Of a stretch of 64,000 nt of DNA, positions 18,280 through 28,591 are shown piece by piece. Numbering within the stretch: the first letter of the stretch is position 1; each line of letters opens with the position of its first letter. The notes beneath the pieces were generated by a model. The model made no database searches. It was given only the letters and a program-made list of their open reading frames with translations, and was not told the origin of the DNA. This stretch comes from Mycobacterium sp. DL (GTDB taxonomy: Bacteria; Actinomycetota; Actinomycetes; Mycobacteriales; Mycobacteriaceae): NCBI RefSeq assembly GCF_039729195.1, contig NZ_CP155796.1:2542001-2606000 (forward strand). Reading direction: 5' to 3'. A program made the position numbers and the translations under genes.

Positions 18280-19128
18280 GTGAATCCGACTCTCACCATC
18301 GGTGGTGACCTCACCGTCAACCGACTCGGCTTCGGCGCGATGCGGCTGACCGGCCAGGGCGTGTGGGGTCCGCCTGCTGACCCGGACGAATGCATCAGGG
18401 TGCTGCGCCGAGCCGCGGAGCTCGGAGTCGACTTCATCGACACCGCAGATTCCTACGGTCCCTACGTATCCGAAGAGCTGATCCGCCAGGCGCTGCACCC
18501 CTACGACGGGATCGTCGTCGCGACGAAGGCCGGCCTGCTGCGCACCGGCCCGGACCAGTGGCCGCCGCTCGGTTACCCGGCGTACCTGCGTCAGCAGTGC
18601 GAGATGAGCCTGCGCCGCCTCGGAGTGGACACCATCGACCTGTTCCAGCTGCATCGCATCGACACCAAATTTCCCGCCGAGGACCAGATCGGCGAACTCG
18701 TCGCGTTGCAGCAGGAGGGCAAGATCCGCCACATCGGGCTGTCCGAGGTCAGTGCGGAACAGCTCACTGCCGCCCGAGCGGTCACGCCGATCGCCTCGGT
18801 GCAGAACATGTACAACCTCACCGCACGTGACGCCGAACCCGTGCTCGACGCCTGCGAAACAGATGGCATCGCGTTCATCCCGTGGTTCCCGCTGGCCGCC
18901 GGGCCGCTCGCGGCCGCCGACGGGCCGCTGCAGCGCATCGCCGCCGACCACGACGCCAGCCCCTCGCAGCTGGCGTTGGCGTGGCTGCTGAAGCGCTCGC
19001 CGGTGATGGTGCCCATCCCCGGCACGTCGAAGGTGGCGCACCTGGAGGAGAACGTGGCCGCCGCCCAGATCGAACTCACCGACGCGGAGTTCGAGACGCT
19101 GAGCAGCGCCGGGGCAGCCCAGGGATGA
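18280..19128 (+). CDS. Aldo/keto reductase
   Basis: 282 residues of TIM-barrel AKR type. The catalytic tetrad is present: D54 and Y59 in DTADSYG, K83 in VATKAG, and H125 in FQLHRID. The C-terminal [16 protein letters not shown] is the usual NADPH-binding segment. It should reduce carbonyl substrates with NADPH; the physiological substrate is unknown. The GTG at 18280 is preferred over 18244 because homology begins there and a -10 lies seven bases upstream. Confidence 0.9.
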   Translation: MNPTLTIGGDLTVNRLGFGAMRLTGQGVWGPPADPDECIRVLRRAAELGVDFIDTADSYGPYVSEELIRQALHPYDGIVVATKAGLLRTGPDQWPPLGYPAYLRQQCEMSLRRLGVDTIDLFQLHRIDTKFPAEDQIGELVALQQEGKIRHIGLSEVSAEQLTAARAVTPIASVQNMYNLTARDAEPVLDACETDGIAFIPWFPLAAGPLAAADGPLQRIAADHDASPSQLALAWLLKRSPVMVPIPGTSKVAHLEENVAAAQIELTDAEFETLSSAGAAQG

Positions 19129-19137
19129 GCCAACCAA

Positions 19138-19143
19138 TACGGT
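19138..19143 (+). promoter_or_regulatory. -10 box of a probable leaderless thioesterase transcript
   Basis: TACGGT lies six bases before the GTG start at 19150, with no convincing Shine-Dalgarno sequence. The gene is only 21 bases after the aldo-keto reductase stop, so this could be an internal promoter. Confidence 0.4.
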
Positions 19144-19149
19144 GAGCGG

Positions 19150-19779
19150 GTGAGTTCCCATGAACCCGTCGATGCACCCGTGGGCGGGGGATTCAATCCG
19201 CCGGCACCGACGACCCACGGCGGGCCGGACTACGGGCGCTTCGTCGCAGCCGTGCGCGCACTGCAGGACCATGCCCGTGCGGCCGACGCTCCCGACCAGA
19301 TCATCACCGAAGCCGCCGACTTGATCGAGGCGGCGTCGAGGCTGCTCGCCCCCTACGACGCCGACGAATGGTCCTCCCCGTCGGGGCGCAGGCTGGACCT
19401 GCCGAATCGCGGGAACATCCTGCAGGTCCCGGTGGACCTGCACGTCACCGAGGATGGCCGGATCAGCGGTGTCGCTCAGTTCCGCCGCTTCCACCTGGGC
19501 CGCAACGGCGCAGCGCACGGCGGATCCGTGGCGCATCTGTTCGATTCGCTGCTGGGTTTCACGGCGTTCAAGCTCAGCCGCAACCGGGCGCAACGCACCG
19601 CGTTCCTGCATGTCGACTACCGCAAGATCGCCCCGGTGGAGAAGCAACTCCAGGTCGAGGCGACCATCGACGAGATCGTGGGCCGCAAGATCTTCGTCTC
19701 CGGCCGCCTGCTCGACGGCAGCGATGTGCTCGCCGAGGCCCATTCGCTGTTCGTGATGCTCAAGCCGGGGCAGCCATGA
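19150..19779 (+). CDS. Hotdog-fold (PaaI-type) thioesterase
   Basis: 209 residues. The C-terminal 120 residues are a hotdog domain: GRNGAAHGGSVAHLFDSLLGF is the acyl-CoA thioesterase helix region, followed by TAFLHVDYRKIAPVEKQLQVEA. The N-terminal 80 residues are an extra helical segment. It probably hydrolyses an acyl-CoA; the substrate is unknown. GTG start at 19150; the stop overlaps the next start as ATGA. Confidence 0.85.
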   Translation: MSSHEPVDAPVGGGFNPPAPTTHGGPDYGRFVAAVRALQDHARAADAPDQIITEAADLIEAASRLLAPYDADEWSSPSGRRLDLPNRGNILQVPVDLHVTEDGRISGVAQFRRFHLGRNGAAHGGSVAHLFDSLLGFTAFKLSRNRAQRTAFLHVDYRKIAPVEKQLQVEATIDEIVGRKIFVSGRLLDGSDVLAEAHSLFVMLKPGQP

Positions 19780-20204
19780 GCGAGGGCAGACGTGTCGGTT
19801 TCACCCGCCGGTGGGCGCGCTGGCGCGATCGACTGCGCGAGCGACGCGTGGCCGACCTGGTGTATCGCATCATCGTCGGCGTGGTCGGCCTGCTGGTCCT
19901 TGCCGTGGGCATCATCGCCATCCCGTACCCGGGCCCGGGCTGGGCGATCGTCTTCGTCGGCCTGGCGATCCTGGCGACCGAATTCGACTGGGCCCGGAAA
20001 CTGCTGGCGTATGCGCGGGAGCGCTACGACGCCGCGATGGCGTGGTTCAAGGAGCAGGGCCTGTGGGTGCAGTTGCTGGGCGCGGTGTTCACGGCTGCCA
20101 TCGTGCTGGCCACGCTGTGGTTGTTCGGCGCGCTCGGCTGGGCGGCGGGGTTGGTCGGCATCGAGCACGATTGGCTGGATAGCCCTATTGGTATCGGGTC
20201 GTGA
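19776..20204 (+). CDS. TIGR02611-type small membrane protein
   Basis: 142 residues with an Arg-rich cytoplasmic N-terminus and membrane segments around residues 34-68 and 100-125. The segment PYPGPGWAIVFVGLAILATEF is characteristic of the TIGR02611 family. Function unknown. The ATG overlaps the thioesterase stop (ATGA), so the two are translationally coupled. It resembles the hypothetical gene that precedes thrS in other mycobacteria. Confidence 0.85.
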   Translation: MSEGRRVGFTRRWARWRDRLRERRVADLVYRIIVGVVGLLVLAVGIIAIPYPGPGWAIVFVGLAILATEFDWARKLLAYARERYDAAMAWFKEQGLWVQLLGAVFTAAIVLATLWLFGALGWAAGLVGIEHDWLDSPIGIGS

Positions 20205-20217
20205 GGGCACACACCGA

Positions 20218-20223
20218 TAGCAT
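20218..20223 (+). promoter_or_regulatory. Putative -10 box of thrS
   Basis: TAGCAT lies 68 bases before the thrS ATG. The leader is too short for a T-box and shows no clear terminator hairpin. Confidence 0.35.
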
Positions 20224-20291
20224 GGTCGCGGTCAGCGACCCGCCCCCGGCCTGACCACGCACTTACCACCCGAAAGTTTGGAGAGCCCGCG

Positions 20292-22355
20292 ATGAGCGCC
20301 CCCGCCAACCCTGCCCCAGCAGCCCCGATCCGGGTCGCTGCCGGGACGACCGCAGGGCAGGCGGTTCGCGACGCCGGCTTGCCTGCCAGGGGGGAACCAG
20401 ACGCCGTCGTGGTCGTACGCGACCCCGACGGGCGACTGCGTGATCTGGCGTGGGTCCCCGACGCCGACATCGAGGTCACCCCCGTTGCGGCCGACACCGA
20501 GGACGGAAGAAGCGTCATCCGCCACTCGGCCGCCCACGTCCTCGCCCAGGCGGTGCAGGGGCTGTTCCCCGATGCCAAACTCGGGATCGGCCCGCCCATC
20601 ACCGACGGCTTCTACTACGACTTCGATGTCACCGAGCCTTTCACCCCCGAAGATCTCGAGGCGCTCGAGAAGCGGATGCGTCAGATCGTCAAGGAAGGCC
20701 AGCTGTTCTCCCGCCGCGTCTTCGAGTCCAAGGACGAGGCCCGCGACGAGCTCGCCGGTGAGCCCTACAAATTGGAACTCGTCGACGACAAGTCCGGCGA
20801 CCCCGAGGTCATGGAGGTCGGTGGGGACGAGCTCACCGCCTACGACAACCTCAACCCCCGCACCCGCGAACGGGTTTGGGGCGACCTGTGCCGCGGGCCG
20901 CACATCCCCACCACGCGCTACATCCCGGCGTTCAAACTGACCCGCAGCTCGGCGGCGTACTGGCGCGGCGATCAGAACAACGCGAGCCTGCAGCGCGTCT
21001 ACGGCACCGCCTGGGAGTCGCAGGAAGCGCTCGACCGTCACCTCGAGCTCATCGAGGAAGCGCAGCGCCGCGACCACCGCAAGCTCGGCGTCGAGCTGGA
21101 TCTGTTCAGCTTCCCCGACGAGATCGGTTCGGGCTTACCGGTATTCCACCCCAAGGGTGGAATCGTGCGTCGCGAACTCGAAGACTACTCGCGCCGCAAG
21201 CACATCGAGGCCGGCTACGAGTTCGTCAACACCCCGCACATCACCAAGGCGCAGCTGTTCCACACTTCCGGACACCTGGACTGGTACGCCGACGGCATGT
21301 TCCCGCCGATGCAGATCGACGCCGAGTTCAACGAGGACGGCACGGTGCGCAAGCCGGGCCAGGACTATTACCTCAAACCGATGAACTGCCCGATGCACTG
21401 CCTGATCTACCGTGCCCGGGGCCGGTCCTACCGCGAACTCCCGTTGCGCGCCTTCGAGTTCGGTGCGGTGTACCGCTACGAGAAATCGGGTGTGGTCCAC
21501 GGGCTGACCAGGGTGCGCGGGCTGACGATGGACGACGCCCACATCTTCTGCACCCGGGATCAGATGCGCGACGAGCTCAGGTCGCTGCTGAGCTTCATCC
21601 TCGAGTTGCTCGGCGACTACGGGCTCGACGACTTCTACCTCGAACTGTCCACCAAGGACCCCAAGAAATTCGTCGGTTCCGACGAGATCTGGGAGGAGGC
21701 CACCAACACGCTGGCCGAGGTGGCCGCCGAGTCTGGGCTCGAACTGGTGCCCGACCCGGGGGGCGCCGCGTTCTACGGCCCCAAGATCTCGGTGCAGGCC
21801 CGCGACGCGCTCGGTCGCAGCTGGCAGATGTCGACCATCCAGCTCGACTTCAACTTCCCGGACAGATTCGAACTGGAGTACACCGCCGCCGACGGCACGC
21901 GGCAGCGGCCGGTGATGATCCATCGCGCGCTGTTCGGCTCGATCGAGCGGTTCTTCGGCATCCTCACCGAGCACTACGCCGGCGCTTTCCCGGCCTGGCT
22001 GTCCCCGGTGCAGGTGGTCGCGATCCCGGTGGCCGACGGCCACGTCGCCTACCTCGACGACGTGGTGGCACAGCTGCGCAAGCGCGGCATCCGCGCCGAG
22101 GTCGACGCCAGCGACGACCGGATGGCCAAGAAGATCGTCAACCACACCAACCAGAAGGTGCCGTTCATGCTGCTCGCGGGCGACCGCGATGTGGAGGCTG
22201 ACGCGGTGTCATTCCGGTTCGGGGACCGCACGCAGATCAACGGCGTCCCACGTGACAAGGCGGTCGAGGCGATCGTGGACTGGGTTACGCGCCGCGAGAA
22301 TGCCACGCCCACTGCAGAACTCGTCGTCGTCGACACAGATGCAGGCGAGGGGTGA
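20292..22355 (+). CDS. thrS: Threonyl-tRNA synthetase
   Basis: 687 residues and full length. Residues about 12-75 form the TGS domain. The editing domain begins at [11 protein letters not shown], and class II catalytic motifs follow: [16 protein letters not shown] with a zinc-binding Cys, [26 protein letters not shown], and [17 protein letters not shown]-terminal anticodon-binding domain starts near residue 575. It charges tRNA-Thr in the cytoplasm. Start ATG 20292 has GGAGAG upstream. First gene of a long run with close spacing to the phospholipid genes. Confidence 0.97.
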   Translation: MSAPANPAPAAPIRVAAGTTAGQAVRDAGLPARGEPDAVVVVRDPDGRLRDLAWVPDADIEVTPVAADTEDGRSVIRHSAAHVLAQAVQGLFPDAKLGIGPPITDGFYYDFDVTEPFTPEDLEALEKRMRQIVKEGQLFSRRVFESKDEARDELAGEPYKLELVDDKSGDPEVMEVGGDELTAYDNLNPRTRERVWGDLCRGPHIPTTRYIPAFKLTRSSAAYWRGDQNNASLQRVYGTAWESQEALDRHLELIEEAQRRDHRKLGVELDLFSFPDEIGSGLPVFHPKGGIVRRELEDYSRRKHIEAGYEFVNTPHITKAQLFHTSGHLDWYADGMFPPMQIDAEFNEDGTVRKPGQDYYLKPMNCPMHCLIYRARGRSYRELPLRAFEFGAVYRYEKSGVVHGLTRVRGLTMDDAHIFCTRDQMRDELRSLLSFILELLGDYGLDDFYLELSTKDPKKFVGSDEIWEEATNTLAEVAAESGLELVPDPGGAAFYGPKISVQARDALGRSWQMSTIQLDFNFPDRFELEYTAADGTRQRPVMIHRALFGSIERFFGILTEHYAGAFPAWLSPVQVVAIPVADGHVAYLDDVVAQLRKRGIRAEVDASDDRMAKKIVNHTNQKVPFMLLAGDRDVEADAVSFRFGDRTQINGVPRDKAVEAIVDWVTRRENATPTAELVVVDTDAGEG

Positions 22356-22356
22356 C

Positions 22357-22908
22357 GTGGATCCCGAGCACACGATCGTAGACCGCGGGGTCGGCGACCC
22401 GGACCATCTGCAGCGGCTGTGGACGCCGCATCGGATGTCCTATATCGCCGAGGCGCCGATGAAAACCGGACGCGCGACCACCACCGAGCCGTTCAGCGAC
22501 ATCCCGACGATGTCCGACGAAGACGGTCTCGTGGTCGCCCGCGGTGAACTGGTCTACGCCGTGCTCAACCTCTACCCGTACAACCCCGGCCACCTGATGG
22601 TGGTGCCGTACCGCAGGGTCTCCGAGCTCGAGGACCTCACCATCGAGGAAGGCGCGGAGTTGATGGCATTCGCGCAGATGGCCATTCGGGTCATCAAAGC
22701 CGTCTCGCAACCACACGGTTTCAACGTCGGCCTCAACCTCGGTCACTCGGCGGGCGGCAGCCTGGCTGAGCACCTGCACATGCATGTGGTGCCGCGCTGG
22801 GGCGGTGACGCCAACTTCATCACGATCATCGGTGACTCCAAGGTCATCCCACAGCTGCTCAGGGACACCCGTCAGCTGCTCGCCGCCGAGTGGGAGAACC
22901 AGCGTTGA
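22357..22908 (+). CDS. HIT-family protein, Ap4A phosphorylase-like (Rv2613c homolog)
   Basis: 183 residues. The HIT motif reads EHLHMHVVPRW. The surrounding sequence (LVYAVLNLYPYNPGHLMVVPYRRVSELEDL) closely resembles Rv2613c, reported as a diadenosine tetraphosphate phosphorylase. It would split Ap4A and related dinucleotides, fitting its place beside an aminoacyl-tRNA synthetase that makes Ap4A. GTG 22357 begins two bases after the thrS stop; the open frame runs further upstream only as a shadow of thrS. Confidence 0.9.
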   Translation: MDPEHTIVDRGVGDPDHLQRLWTPHRMSYIAEAPMKTGRATTTEPFSDIPTMSDEDGLVVARGELVYAVLNLYPYNPGHLMVVPYRRVSELEDLTIEEGAELMAFAQMAIRVIKAVSQPHGFNVGLNLGHSAGGSLAEHLHMHVVPRWGGDANFITIIGDSKVIPQLLRDTRQLLAAEWENQR

Positions 22909-23576
22909 GCGACTTCTACCTGATGACCCGGGCGGCCTACGCGAAGCTGTCGCGACCGGTGGCCAAAGGCGCGCTGCGGCTGGGTCTGACCCCCGACAGC
23001 GTCACCATCCTCGGCACCGCAGGCGCCGTGCTGGGCGCGCTCATCCTGTTCCCCATCGGACAGTTGTTCGCCGGCGCCCTGGTGGTCGCGTTCTTCGTGC
23101 TCGCCGACATGCTCGACGGGGCGATGGCCCGCGAACGGGGCGGCGGCACCCGGTTCGGTTCGGTGCTCGACGCCACCTGCGACCGGATCAGCGACGGCGC
23201 GTTGTTCTGCGGGTTGCTGTGGTGGGCCGCGTTCGGGCGTGACAGCGCCGAGTTGGTGGTCGCGACGATGATCTGCCTGGTGTCCTCGCAGGTCATCTCG
23301 TACATCAAGGCCCGCGCGGAGGCCAGCGGCCTCAGCGGCGACGGCGGGCTGATCGAGCGGCCCGAGCGGCTGGTGATCATCTTGCTGGGTGCATGGTTGT
23401 CCGACCTGCCGTTCGTCAGCCTGCCCTGGGTGCTCGACATCGCGATGTGGGTGCTGGCGCTCGCCAGCGTGGTGACGGTGGGCCAGCGGTTGCACAGTGT
23501 GCGGGTCTCCAACGGCGCGATGGAGCGCCTCGCGAGCGCCGAGACCAGTGAGAAACCCGAGACCACCGAACAATGA
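22905..23576 (+). CDS. pgsA1: Phosphatidylinositol phosphate synthase
   Basis: 223 residues and about six membrane segments. The CDP-alcohol phosphotransferase signature is complete: DMLDGAMAR...GSVLDATCD, with D68, D71, D89 and D93. It joins CDP-diacylglycerol with inositol phosphate in the cytoplasmic membrane, the first step toward PI and PIMs. I chose the TTG at 22905, which overlaps the preceding stop as TTGA and aligns with the N-terminus of PgsA1; GTG 22890 would lie inside the HIT gene. Confidence 0.93.
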   Translation: MSDFYLMTRAAYAKLSRPVAKGALRLGLTPDSVTILGTAGAVLGALILFPIGQLFAGALVVAFFVLADMLDGAMARERGGGTRFGSVLDATCDRISDGALFCGLLWWAAFGRDSAELVVATMICLVSSQVISYIKARAEASGLSGDGGLIERPERLVIILLGAWLSDLPFVSLPWVLDIAMWVLALASVVTVGQRLHSVRVSNGAMERLASAETSEKPETTEQ

Positions 23577-24529
23577 CACCGCACCCGGCCGGCTCGAACA
23601 GCAGTCGCGGTGGCCTCATCCCGTCCCCGGGCGCATGGGGTGGCTACCTCACCGACTGGGGGTATGCCGCCGGTTGGCGACTGGTGCGCGCTGCCCCGGA
23701 GATCGTGGCGCGCAATGCCTTCGGCGTCGGCGCTCGATACTCCGCGCGCAACGGTGGACCCCAGCAGCTGCGCAAGAACCTGGCACGGGTGATCGGGGTG
23801 GCGCCCGAGCAGGTGCCGGACGCGTTGATTCGTGATTCGCTGGCCTCCTACGCCCGATACTGGCGGGAGGCCTTTCGGTTGCCATCGATGGATCACGCGG
23901 AGCTGGGTCGGCGCCTGAGCGTCAACGACATCGACTTGGTGTGGTCGGCGTTGGAGGACGGTCGGGGAGCGGTCCTGGCGTTGCCGCACAGCGGCAACTG
24001 GGACATGGCCGGTGTCTGGCTGGCGCAGAACCACGGCTCCTTCGCCACGGTTGCCGAGCGACTCAAGCCCGAATCGCTGTACAACCGGTTCCTCGCCTAC
24101 CGGGAGAGCCTGGGCTTCGAGGTGGTTCCGCTCTCGGGCGGCGCGCGGTCACCGTTCGACGTGTTGTCCGACCGGCTCCGCGACAACGGCGTGGTGTGTC
24201 TGATGGCCGACCGCGACCTGACGCGCTCCGGAGTGCAGGTCGACTTCTTCGGTGAGCCGACCCGGCTGCCCGCGGGCCCGGCCAAGCTCGCGCTGGCCAC
24301 CGGTGCGGCGTTGTTGCCGGTGCACTGCTGGTTCGAGGGGGACGGGTGGGGCATGCAGGTGTATCCCGAGCTGGACACCGCCTCGGGCGACGTCACGACC
24401 ATCACCCAGGCGCTTGCGGATCGGTTCGCCAGCAACATCGCCGCGCATCCCGCTGACTGGCACATGCTTCAGCCGCAGTGGCTCGAGGACCTGTCCGACG
24501 AGCGCAGGGCGCGGCTGGAGGCCACCTGA
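23573..24529 (+). CDS. Phosphatidylinositol mannoside acyltransferase (Rv2611c homolog)
   Basis: 318 residues of the LPLAT family. The catalytic H-x4-D motif is HSGNWD (H139, D144), and a later FFGEPTRLPAGPAKLA segment fits the acceptor site. In mycobacteria the gene between pgsA1 and pimA acylates the mannose of PIM1/PIM2. The ATG overlaps the pgsA1 stop (ATGA), and its own stop overlaps the pimA start by one base, so the three genes are translationally coupled. Confidence 0.92.
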   Translation: MTPHPAGSNSSRGGLIPSPGAWGGYLTDWGYAAGWRLVRAAPEIVARNAFGVGARYSARNGGPQQLRKNLARVIGVAPEQVPDALIRDSLASYARYWREAFRLPSMDHAELGRRLSVNDIDLVWSALEDGRGAVLALPHSGNWDMAGVWLAQNHGSFATVAERLKPESLYNRFLAYRESLGFEVVPLSGGARSPFDVLSDRLRDNGVVCLMADRDLTRSGVQVDFFGEPTRLPAGPAKLALATGAALLPVHCWFEGDGWGMQVYPELDTASGDVTTITQALADRFASNIAAHPADWHMLQPQWLEDLSDERRARLEAT

Positions 24530-25659
24530 TGCGCATCGGCATGGTCTGCCCGTACTCGTTCGATGTCCACGGCGGCGTGCAGGCGCACGTCCTGCAGCTC
24601 GCCGAGGTGATGCACCGCGATGGGCACGACGTCAGCGTGCTCGCGCCGGCGTCGGCCGAAGGGCACGGCTCCCTGCCGGATTACGTGGTCTCCGGTGGAA
24701 AGTCCGTTCCGATCCCGTACAACGGCTCGGTGGCCAGACTGCGCTTCGGGCCGGCCACCCACCGCAAGGTCAAGAAATGGCTCAGGGAAGGCGAATTCGA
24801 TGTGCTGCACCTGCACGAGCCGAATGCGCCGAGCCTGTCCATCCTGGCGCTGAACATCGCCGAGGGACCGATTGTCGCGACGTTTCACACCTCGACGACG
24901 AAGTCGCGGACGCTGTCGGTGTTCGAACCGTTCCTGCGGCCGATGAACGAGAAGATCGTCGGCCGTATCGCGGTGTCCGATCTGGCCAGACGCTGGCAGA
25001 TGGAAGCGCTCGGCAGCGATGCCGTCGAGATCCCCAACGGCGTCGACGTCGCATCGTTCGCCTCGGCGCCCCGCCTGGACGGATATCCACGTCCCGGCAA
25101 GACGGTGCTGTTCCTCGGACGGTTCGACGAGCCGCGCAAGGGCATGAGCGTGCTGATCGGTGCCCTGCCCGCCGTCGTCGAGCGGTTCCCCGACGTCGAG
25201 ATCCTCGTCGTGGGCCATGGTGAGGTCGACGAGCTTCGCGACGATGCCGGTCCGCTGGCCGATCACCTGCGTTTCCTGGGCCAGGTCACCGACGCCGAGA
25301 AGGCGTCGGCGTTGCGCAGTGCGGACGTGTACTGCGCCCCCAACACCGGCGGGGAGAGCTTCGGCATCGTGCTCGTCGAGGCGATGGCCGCGGGCACCGC
25401 TGTCGTGGCCAGTGACCTGGACGCGTTCCGGCGGGTCCTGAGCGACGGAGACGCCGGGCGGTTGGTGCCGGTCGACGACTCGGCGGCGCTGGCAGCGGGC
25501 CTGATCGAGGTGCTCACCGATGACGCCCTCCGGACGCGCCTCGTCGACTGTGCGACCGAAGCGGTGCAGCGCTACGACTGGTCGGTGGTCGCCAAGCAGA
25601 TCATGCGGGTGTACGAGACGGTCGCGGGTGCCGGGGTGAAGGTGAAGGTCGCCACATGA
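24529..25659 (+). CDS. pimA: Phosphatidylinositol alpha-mannosyltransferase
   Basis: 376 residues of GT-B/GT4 type. The N-terminal GMVCPYSFDVHGGVQAHV binds the inositol acceptor; the C-terminal TGGESFGIVLVEAMAAGT holds the E-x7-E pair that contacts GDP-mannose. It transfers the first mannose to PI at the inner face of the membrane. ATG 24529 overlaps the acyltransferase stop; upstream codons in frame are shadow. The stop overlaps the Nudix start. Confidence 0.94.
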   Translation: MRIGMVCPYSFDVHGGVQAHVLQLAEVMHRDGHDVSVLAPASAEGHGSLPDYVVSGGKSVPIPYNGSVARLRFGPATHRKVKKWLREGEFDVLHLHEPNAPSLSILALNIAEGPIVATFHTSTTKSRTLSVFEPFLRPMNEKIVGRIAVSDLARRWQMEALGSDAVEIPNGVDVASFASAPRLDGYPRPGKTVLFLGRFDEPRKGMSVLIGALPAVVERFPDVEILVVGHGEVDELRDDAGPLADHLRFLGQVTDAEKASALRSADVYCAPNTGGESFGIVLVEAMAAGTAVVASDLDAFRRVLSDGDAGRLVPVDDSAALAAGLIEVLTDDALRTRLVDCATEAVQRYDWSVVAKQIMRVYETVAGAGVKVKVAT

Positions 25660-26699
25660 TTCCGTGGGTGACCGCGGTGGTGATCGCCGTCGTGCTCGCG
25701 GCGGTGTTGCTGGTGGGCGCCTGGGCCTACCAGACCGCCAACCGCCTGGACCGGCTGCACGTGCGCTACGACCTGTCATGGCAGGCCCTCGACGGTGCGT
25801 TGGCCCGGCGGGCGGTGGTGGCGCGCGCGGTGGCGGTGGACGCCTACGGCGTGGGTCCGGAGGGCAAACGGTTGGCCGCATTGGCCGACGCCGCCGAGCG
25901 GGCGCCGCGGTCGGGCCGCGAGGCCGCCGAGAACGAACTGTCGGGAGCGCTGGCGCGGGTGGATCCGGCATCGCTGCCGCCCGCCCTGGTGGCCGAATTG
26001 GCCGACGCAGAGGCCCGCGTCCTGCTGGCGCGACGCTTCCACAACGACGCGGTTCGCGACACTCTGGCGCTGCGCGAGCGGCCCGCGGTGCGCGTCCTGC
26101 GACTCGGCGGAACAGCCGCGCTGCCAACCTATTTCGAGATCTCCGAGGGCGGGGCGCGGTCGACGCGCGAGGAGGTCCCGGTGAACAGGCGCACGTCGGC
26201 GCGGGTCGTCCTGCTCGACGACTCCGGCGCCGTGCTGTTGCTGTGCGGCTCGGATCCGGCCGCCGCGGGTGGGGCTACGCCCCCACCGCGGTGGTGGTTC
26301 ACGATCGGTGGTGCAGCCCAAGCGGGGGAGTCGCTGGCCCAGACTGCGGCCCGCGAACTCGAGGAGGAGACCGGTCTGCGGGTGGCCCCGGGCGACATGG
26401 TCGGTCCGGTCTGGTGCCGCGACGCCGTCATCGACTTCAACGGGTCGGTGATCCGCAGCGAGGAGATGTACTTCGTGCACCGGACGACCCGCTTCGAACC
26501 ATCGGACTCCGGTCGGTCCGGTCTGGAGCGGACCTACATTCAGGATCACCGGTGGTGCGATGCGACAATGATCGGCGAACTGGTCGCCAACGGCGAGACC
26601 GTGTACCCGGTGCAGTTGGGCGAGCTCCTCGACGAGGCGAGCGCGCTGGCCGACACCGTGGATGCGGCACCAGCGAGGCCGCTGCAATTGATCAGGTGA
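25656..26699 (+). CDS. Membrane-anchored Nudix hydrolase (Rv2609c homolog)
   Basis: 347 residues: an N-terminal membrane helix (about 5-28), a helical region of 130 residues, and a Nudix domain from about residue 175. The Nudix box GAAQAGESLAQTAARELEEE is intact apart from usual variation. It likely cleaves a nucleoside diphosphate derivative at the membrane; a link to PIM donors such as GDP-mannose is inference from its place after pimA, with which it shares an ATGA overlap. Confidence 0.85.
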   Translation: MIPWVTAVVIAVVLAAVLLVGAWAYQTANRLDRLHVRYDLSWQALDGALARRAVVARAVAVDAYGVGPEGKRLAALADAAERAPRSGREAAENELSGALARVDPASLPPALVAELADAEARVLLARRFHNDAVRDTLALRERPAVRVLRLGGTAALPTYFEISEGGARSTREEVPVNRRTSARVVLLDDSGAVLLLCGSDPAAAGGATPPPRWWFTIGGAAQAGESLAQTAARELEEETGLRVAPGDMVGPVWCRDAVIDFNGSVIRSEEMYFVHRTTRFEPSDSGRSGLERTYIQDHRWCDATMIGELVANGETVYPVQLGELLDEASALADTVDAAPARPLQLIR

Positions 26700-26752
26700 C
26701 ATGCGGTGTCGGCACGCGTGCCCACCGGATCAATCGCATTTGCGGTCGCATC

Positions 26753-26780
26753 TAGACTGGATCAGTAGCGATTGAAGGAG
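26753..26780 (+). promoter_or_regulatory. Putative pdxS -10 box and ribosome site
   Basis: TAGACT at 26753-26758 is a good mycobacterial -10. AAGGAG at 26775-26780 lies six bases before GTG 26787 and decides that start over the in-frame TTG at 26772. Confidence 0.5.
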
Positions 26781-26786
26781 ATCACG

Positions 26787-27707
26787 GTGGAATCCGAAAC
26801 GCCTGGGGCAGGCCTGGGGGCATCACCCGCTCGCGGCACAGCGCGGGTCAAGCGCGGCATGGCCGAGATGCTCAAGGGTGGCGTCATCATGGACGTCGTC
26901 ACCCCGGAGCAGGCCCGCATCGCCGAATCCGCGGGGGCCGTCGCAGTGATGGCGCTCGAACGCGTCCCCGCAGACATCCGCGCCCAGGGTGGGGTGTCGC
27001 GGATGAGCGATCCCGACATGATCGAGGGCATCATCGCCGCCGTCACGATTCCGGTGATGGCCAAGGCGCGTATTGGGCACTTCGTCGAGGCGCAGATCCT
27101 GCAGAGCCTCGGCGTCGACTATGTCGACGAGTCCGAGGTGCTGACGCCGGCGGACTACGCCCACCACATCGACAAGTGGAAGTTCACCGTCCCGTTCGTG
27201 TGCGGGGCGACCAACCTGGGTGAGGCGCTGCGCCGCATCACCGAGGGCGCGGCGATGATCCGGTCCAAGGGTGAAGCCGGCACCGGGGACGTGTCCAACG
27301 CCACGACGCACATGCGCAAGATCGGTGGCGAGATCCGTCGGCTCACATCGTTGTCCGAAGACGAACTGTACGTAGCCGCAAAGGAATTGCAGGCACCATT
27401 CGACCTCGTCGTCGAGGTGGCGCGGGCCGGCAAGCTGCCTGTCACGCTGTTCACCGCCGGCGGCATCGCCACACCGGCCGATGCGGCGATGATGATGCAA
27501 CTGGGGGCGGAAGGCGTCTTCGTCGGCTCCGGCATCTTCAAGGCCGGCAATCCCGCGGAGCGGGCCGCCGCGATCGTCAAGGCGACCACCTTCTACGACG
27601 ATCCCGACGTGCTGGCCAAGGTGTCGCGTGGGCTGGGCGAGGCGATGGTCGGAATCAACGTGGAAGACATCGCGCAGCCGCACCGGCTCGCCGAACGCGG
27701 CTGGTGA
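26787..27707 (+). CDS. pdxS: Pyridoxal 5'-phosphate synthase, PdxS subunit
   Basis: 306 residues, typical length. The TIM-barrel synthase is recognisable by [17 protein letters not shown], the catalytic lysine region [17 protein letters not shown], the phosphate-binding [15 protein letters not shown], and [13 protein letters not shown] near the end. It condenses ribose 5-phosphate, glyceraldehyde 3-phosphate and ammonia into PLP, taking ammonia from PdxT, which is encoded one gene downstream. Confidence 0.96.
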   Translation: MESETPGAGLGASPARGTARVKRGMAEMLKGGVIMDVVTPEQARIAESAGAVAVMALERVPADIRAQGGVSRMSDPDMIEGIIAAVTIPVMAKARIGHFVEAQILQSLGVDYVDESEVLTPADYAHHIDKWKFTVPFVCGATNLGEALRRITEGAAMIRSKGEAGTGDVSNATTHMRKIGGEIRRLTSLSEDELYVAAKELQAPFDLVVEVARAGKLPVTLFTAGGIATPADAAMMMQLGAEGVFVGSGIFKAGNPAERAAAIVKATTFYDDPDVLAKVSRGLGEAMVGINVEDIAQPHRLAERGW

Positions 27708-27742
27708 CGTCGATGAGCGCTTGCGCGAAGAGCAAACGGTAG

Positions 27743-28591
27743 ATGGCGATCGAGGAGATCCTCGATCTGGAGCAGATCGAGGTCAACATCTACCGCGGTG
27801 GTGTCTTCAGCCCGGAATCCGGGTTTCTGCAGCGCACGTTCGGCGGCCACGTCGCAGGCCAGTCGCTGGTGTCCGCGGTGCGCACCGTCGACCCGAGATA
27901 CCAGGTGCACTCGCTGCACGGGTACTTCCTGCGGGCGGGTGACGCGCGGTCGCCGTCGGTGTACACCGTGGAACGGATCCGCGACGGCGGCTCGTTCTGC
28001 ACCCGCCGGGTGACCGCGATCCAGCACGGCGAGACGATCTTCTCGATGTCGGCGTCGTTCCAGACCGACCAGAGCGGCATCGAACATCAGAACACGATGC
28101 CCGCCGCTCCGCCGCCCGACGACATCCCCGACTTCAAGTCGGCCAGCAAGGTGTTCGACGACGCCAGCTTCCGGCAGTTCGACGAGTGGGACGTGCGGAT
28201 CGTGCCGCGCGAACTCCTGGGGGTGCGCGAGGGCAAGGCCTCCCAGCAGCAGGTGTGGTTCCGGCACCGCGATCCGTTGCCCGACGATCACGTCCTGCAC
28301 ATCTGCGCGCTGGCCTACATGAGTGACCTGACGCTGCTGGGTTCGGCTCAGGTCAACCACCCTGAGGAGCGCAGGCACCTGATGGTGGCGTCGCTGGATC
28401 ATGCGATGTGGTTCATGCGCGCGTTCCGGGCCGACGAGTGGCTGCTCTACGACCAGTCATCCCCGTCGGCCTGCGGCGGACGGTCGCTGACCCAGGGCAA
28501 GATCTACAACCGGTACGGCGAAATGGTCGCGGCGGTGATGCAGGAGGGTCTGACCCGCTACGCCCGCGATTTCACGCCCGGCCGCGGGTGA
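27743..28591 (+). CDS. Acyl-CoA thioesterase II (TesB type)
   Basis: 282 residues forming the usual double hotdog of TesB. Recognisable segments are [29 protein letters not shown], and [27 protein letters not shown]. It hydrolyses acyl-CoA in the cytoplasm. It sits between pdxS and pdxT, as tesB2 does in M. tuberculosis, and its stop overlaps the pdxT start. No biochemical link to vitamin B6 is known to me. Confidence 0.9.
   Translation: MAIEEILDLEQIEVNIYRGGVFSPESGFLQRTFGGHVAGQSLVSAVRTVDPRYQVHSLHGYFLRAGDARSPSVYTVERIRDGGSFCTRRVTAIQHGETIFSMSASFQTDQSGIEHQNTMPAAPPPDDIPDFKSASKVFDDASFRQFDEWDVRIVPRELLGVREGKASQQQVWFRHRDPLPDDHVLHICALAYMSDLTLLGSAQVNHPEERRHLMVASLDHAMWFMRAFRADEWLLYDQSSPSACGGRSLTQGKIYNRYGEMVAAVMQEGLTRYARDFTPGRG

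Noticed and set aside
20205..20291. T-box or other riboswitch before thrS
   Set aside because: The leader is under 90 bases, with no T-box sequence and no clear terminator/antiterminator pair.
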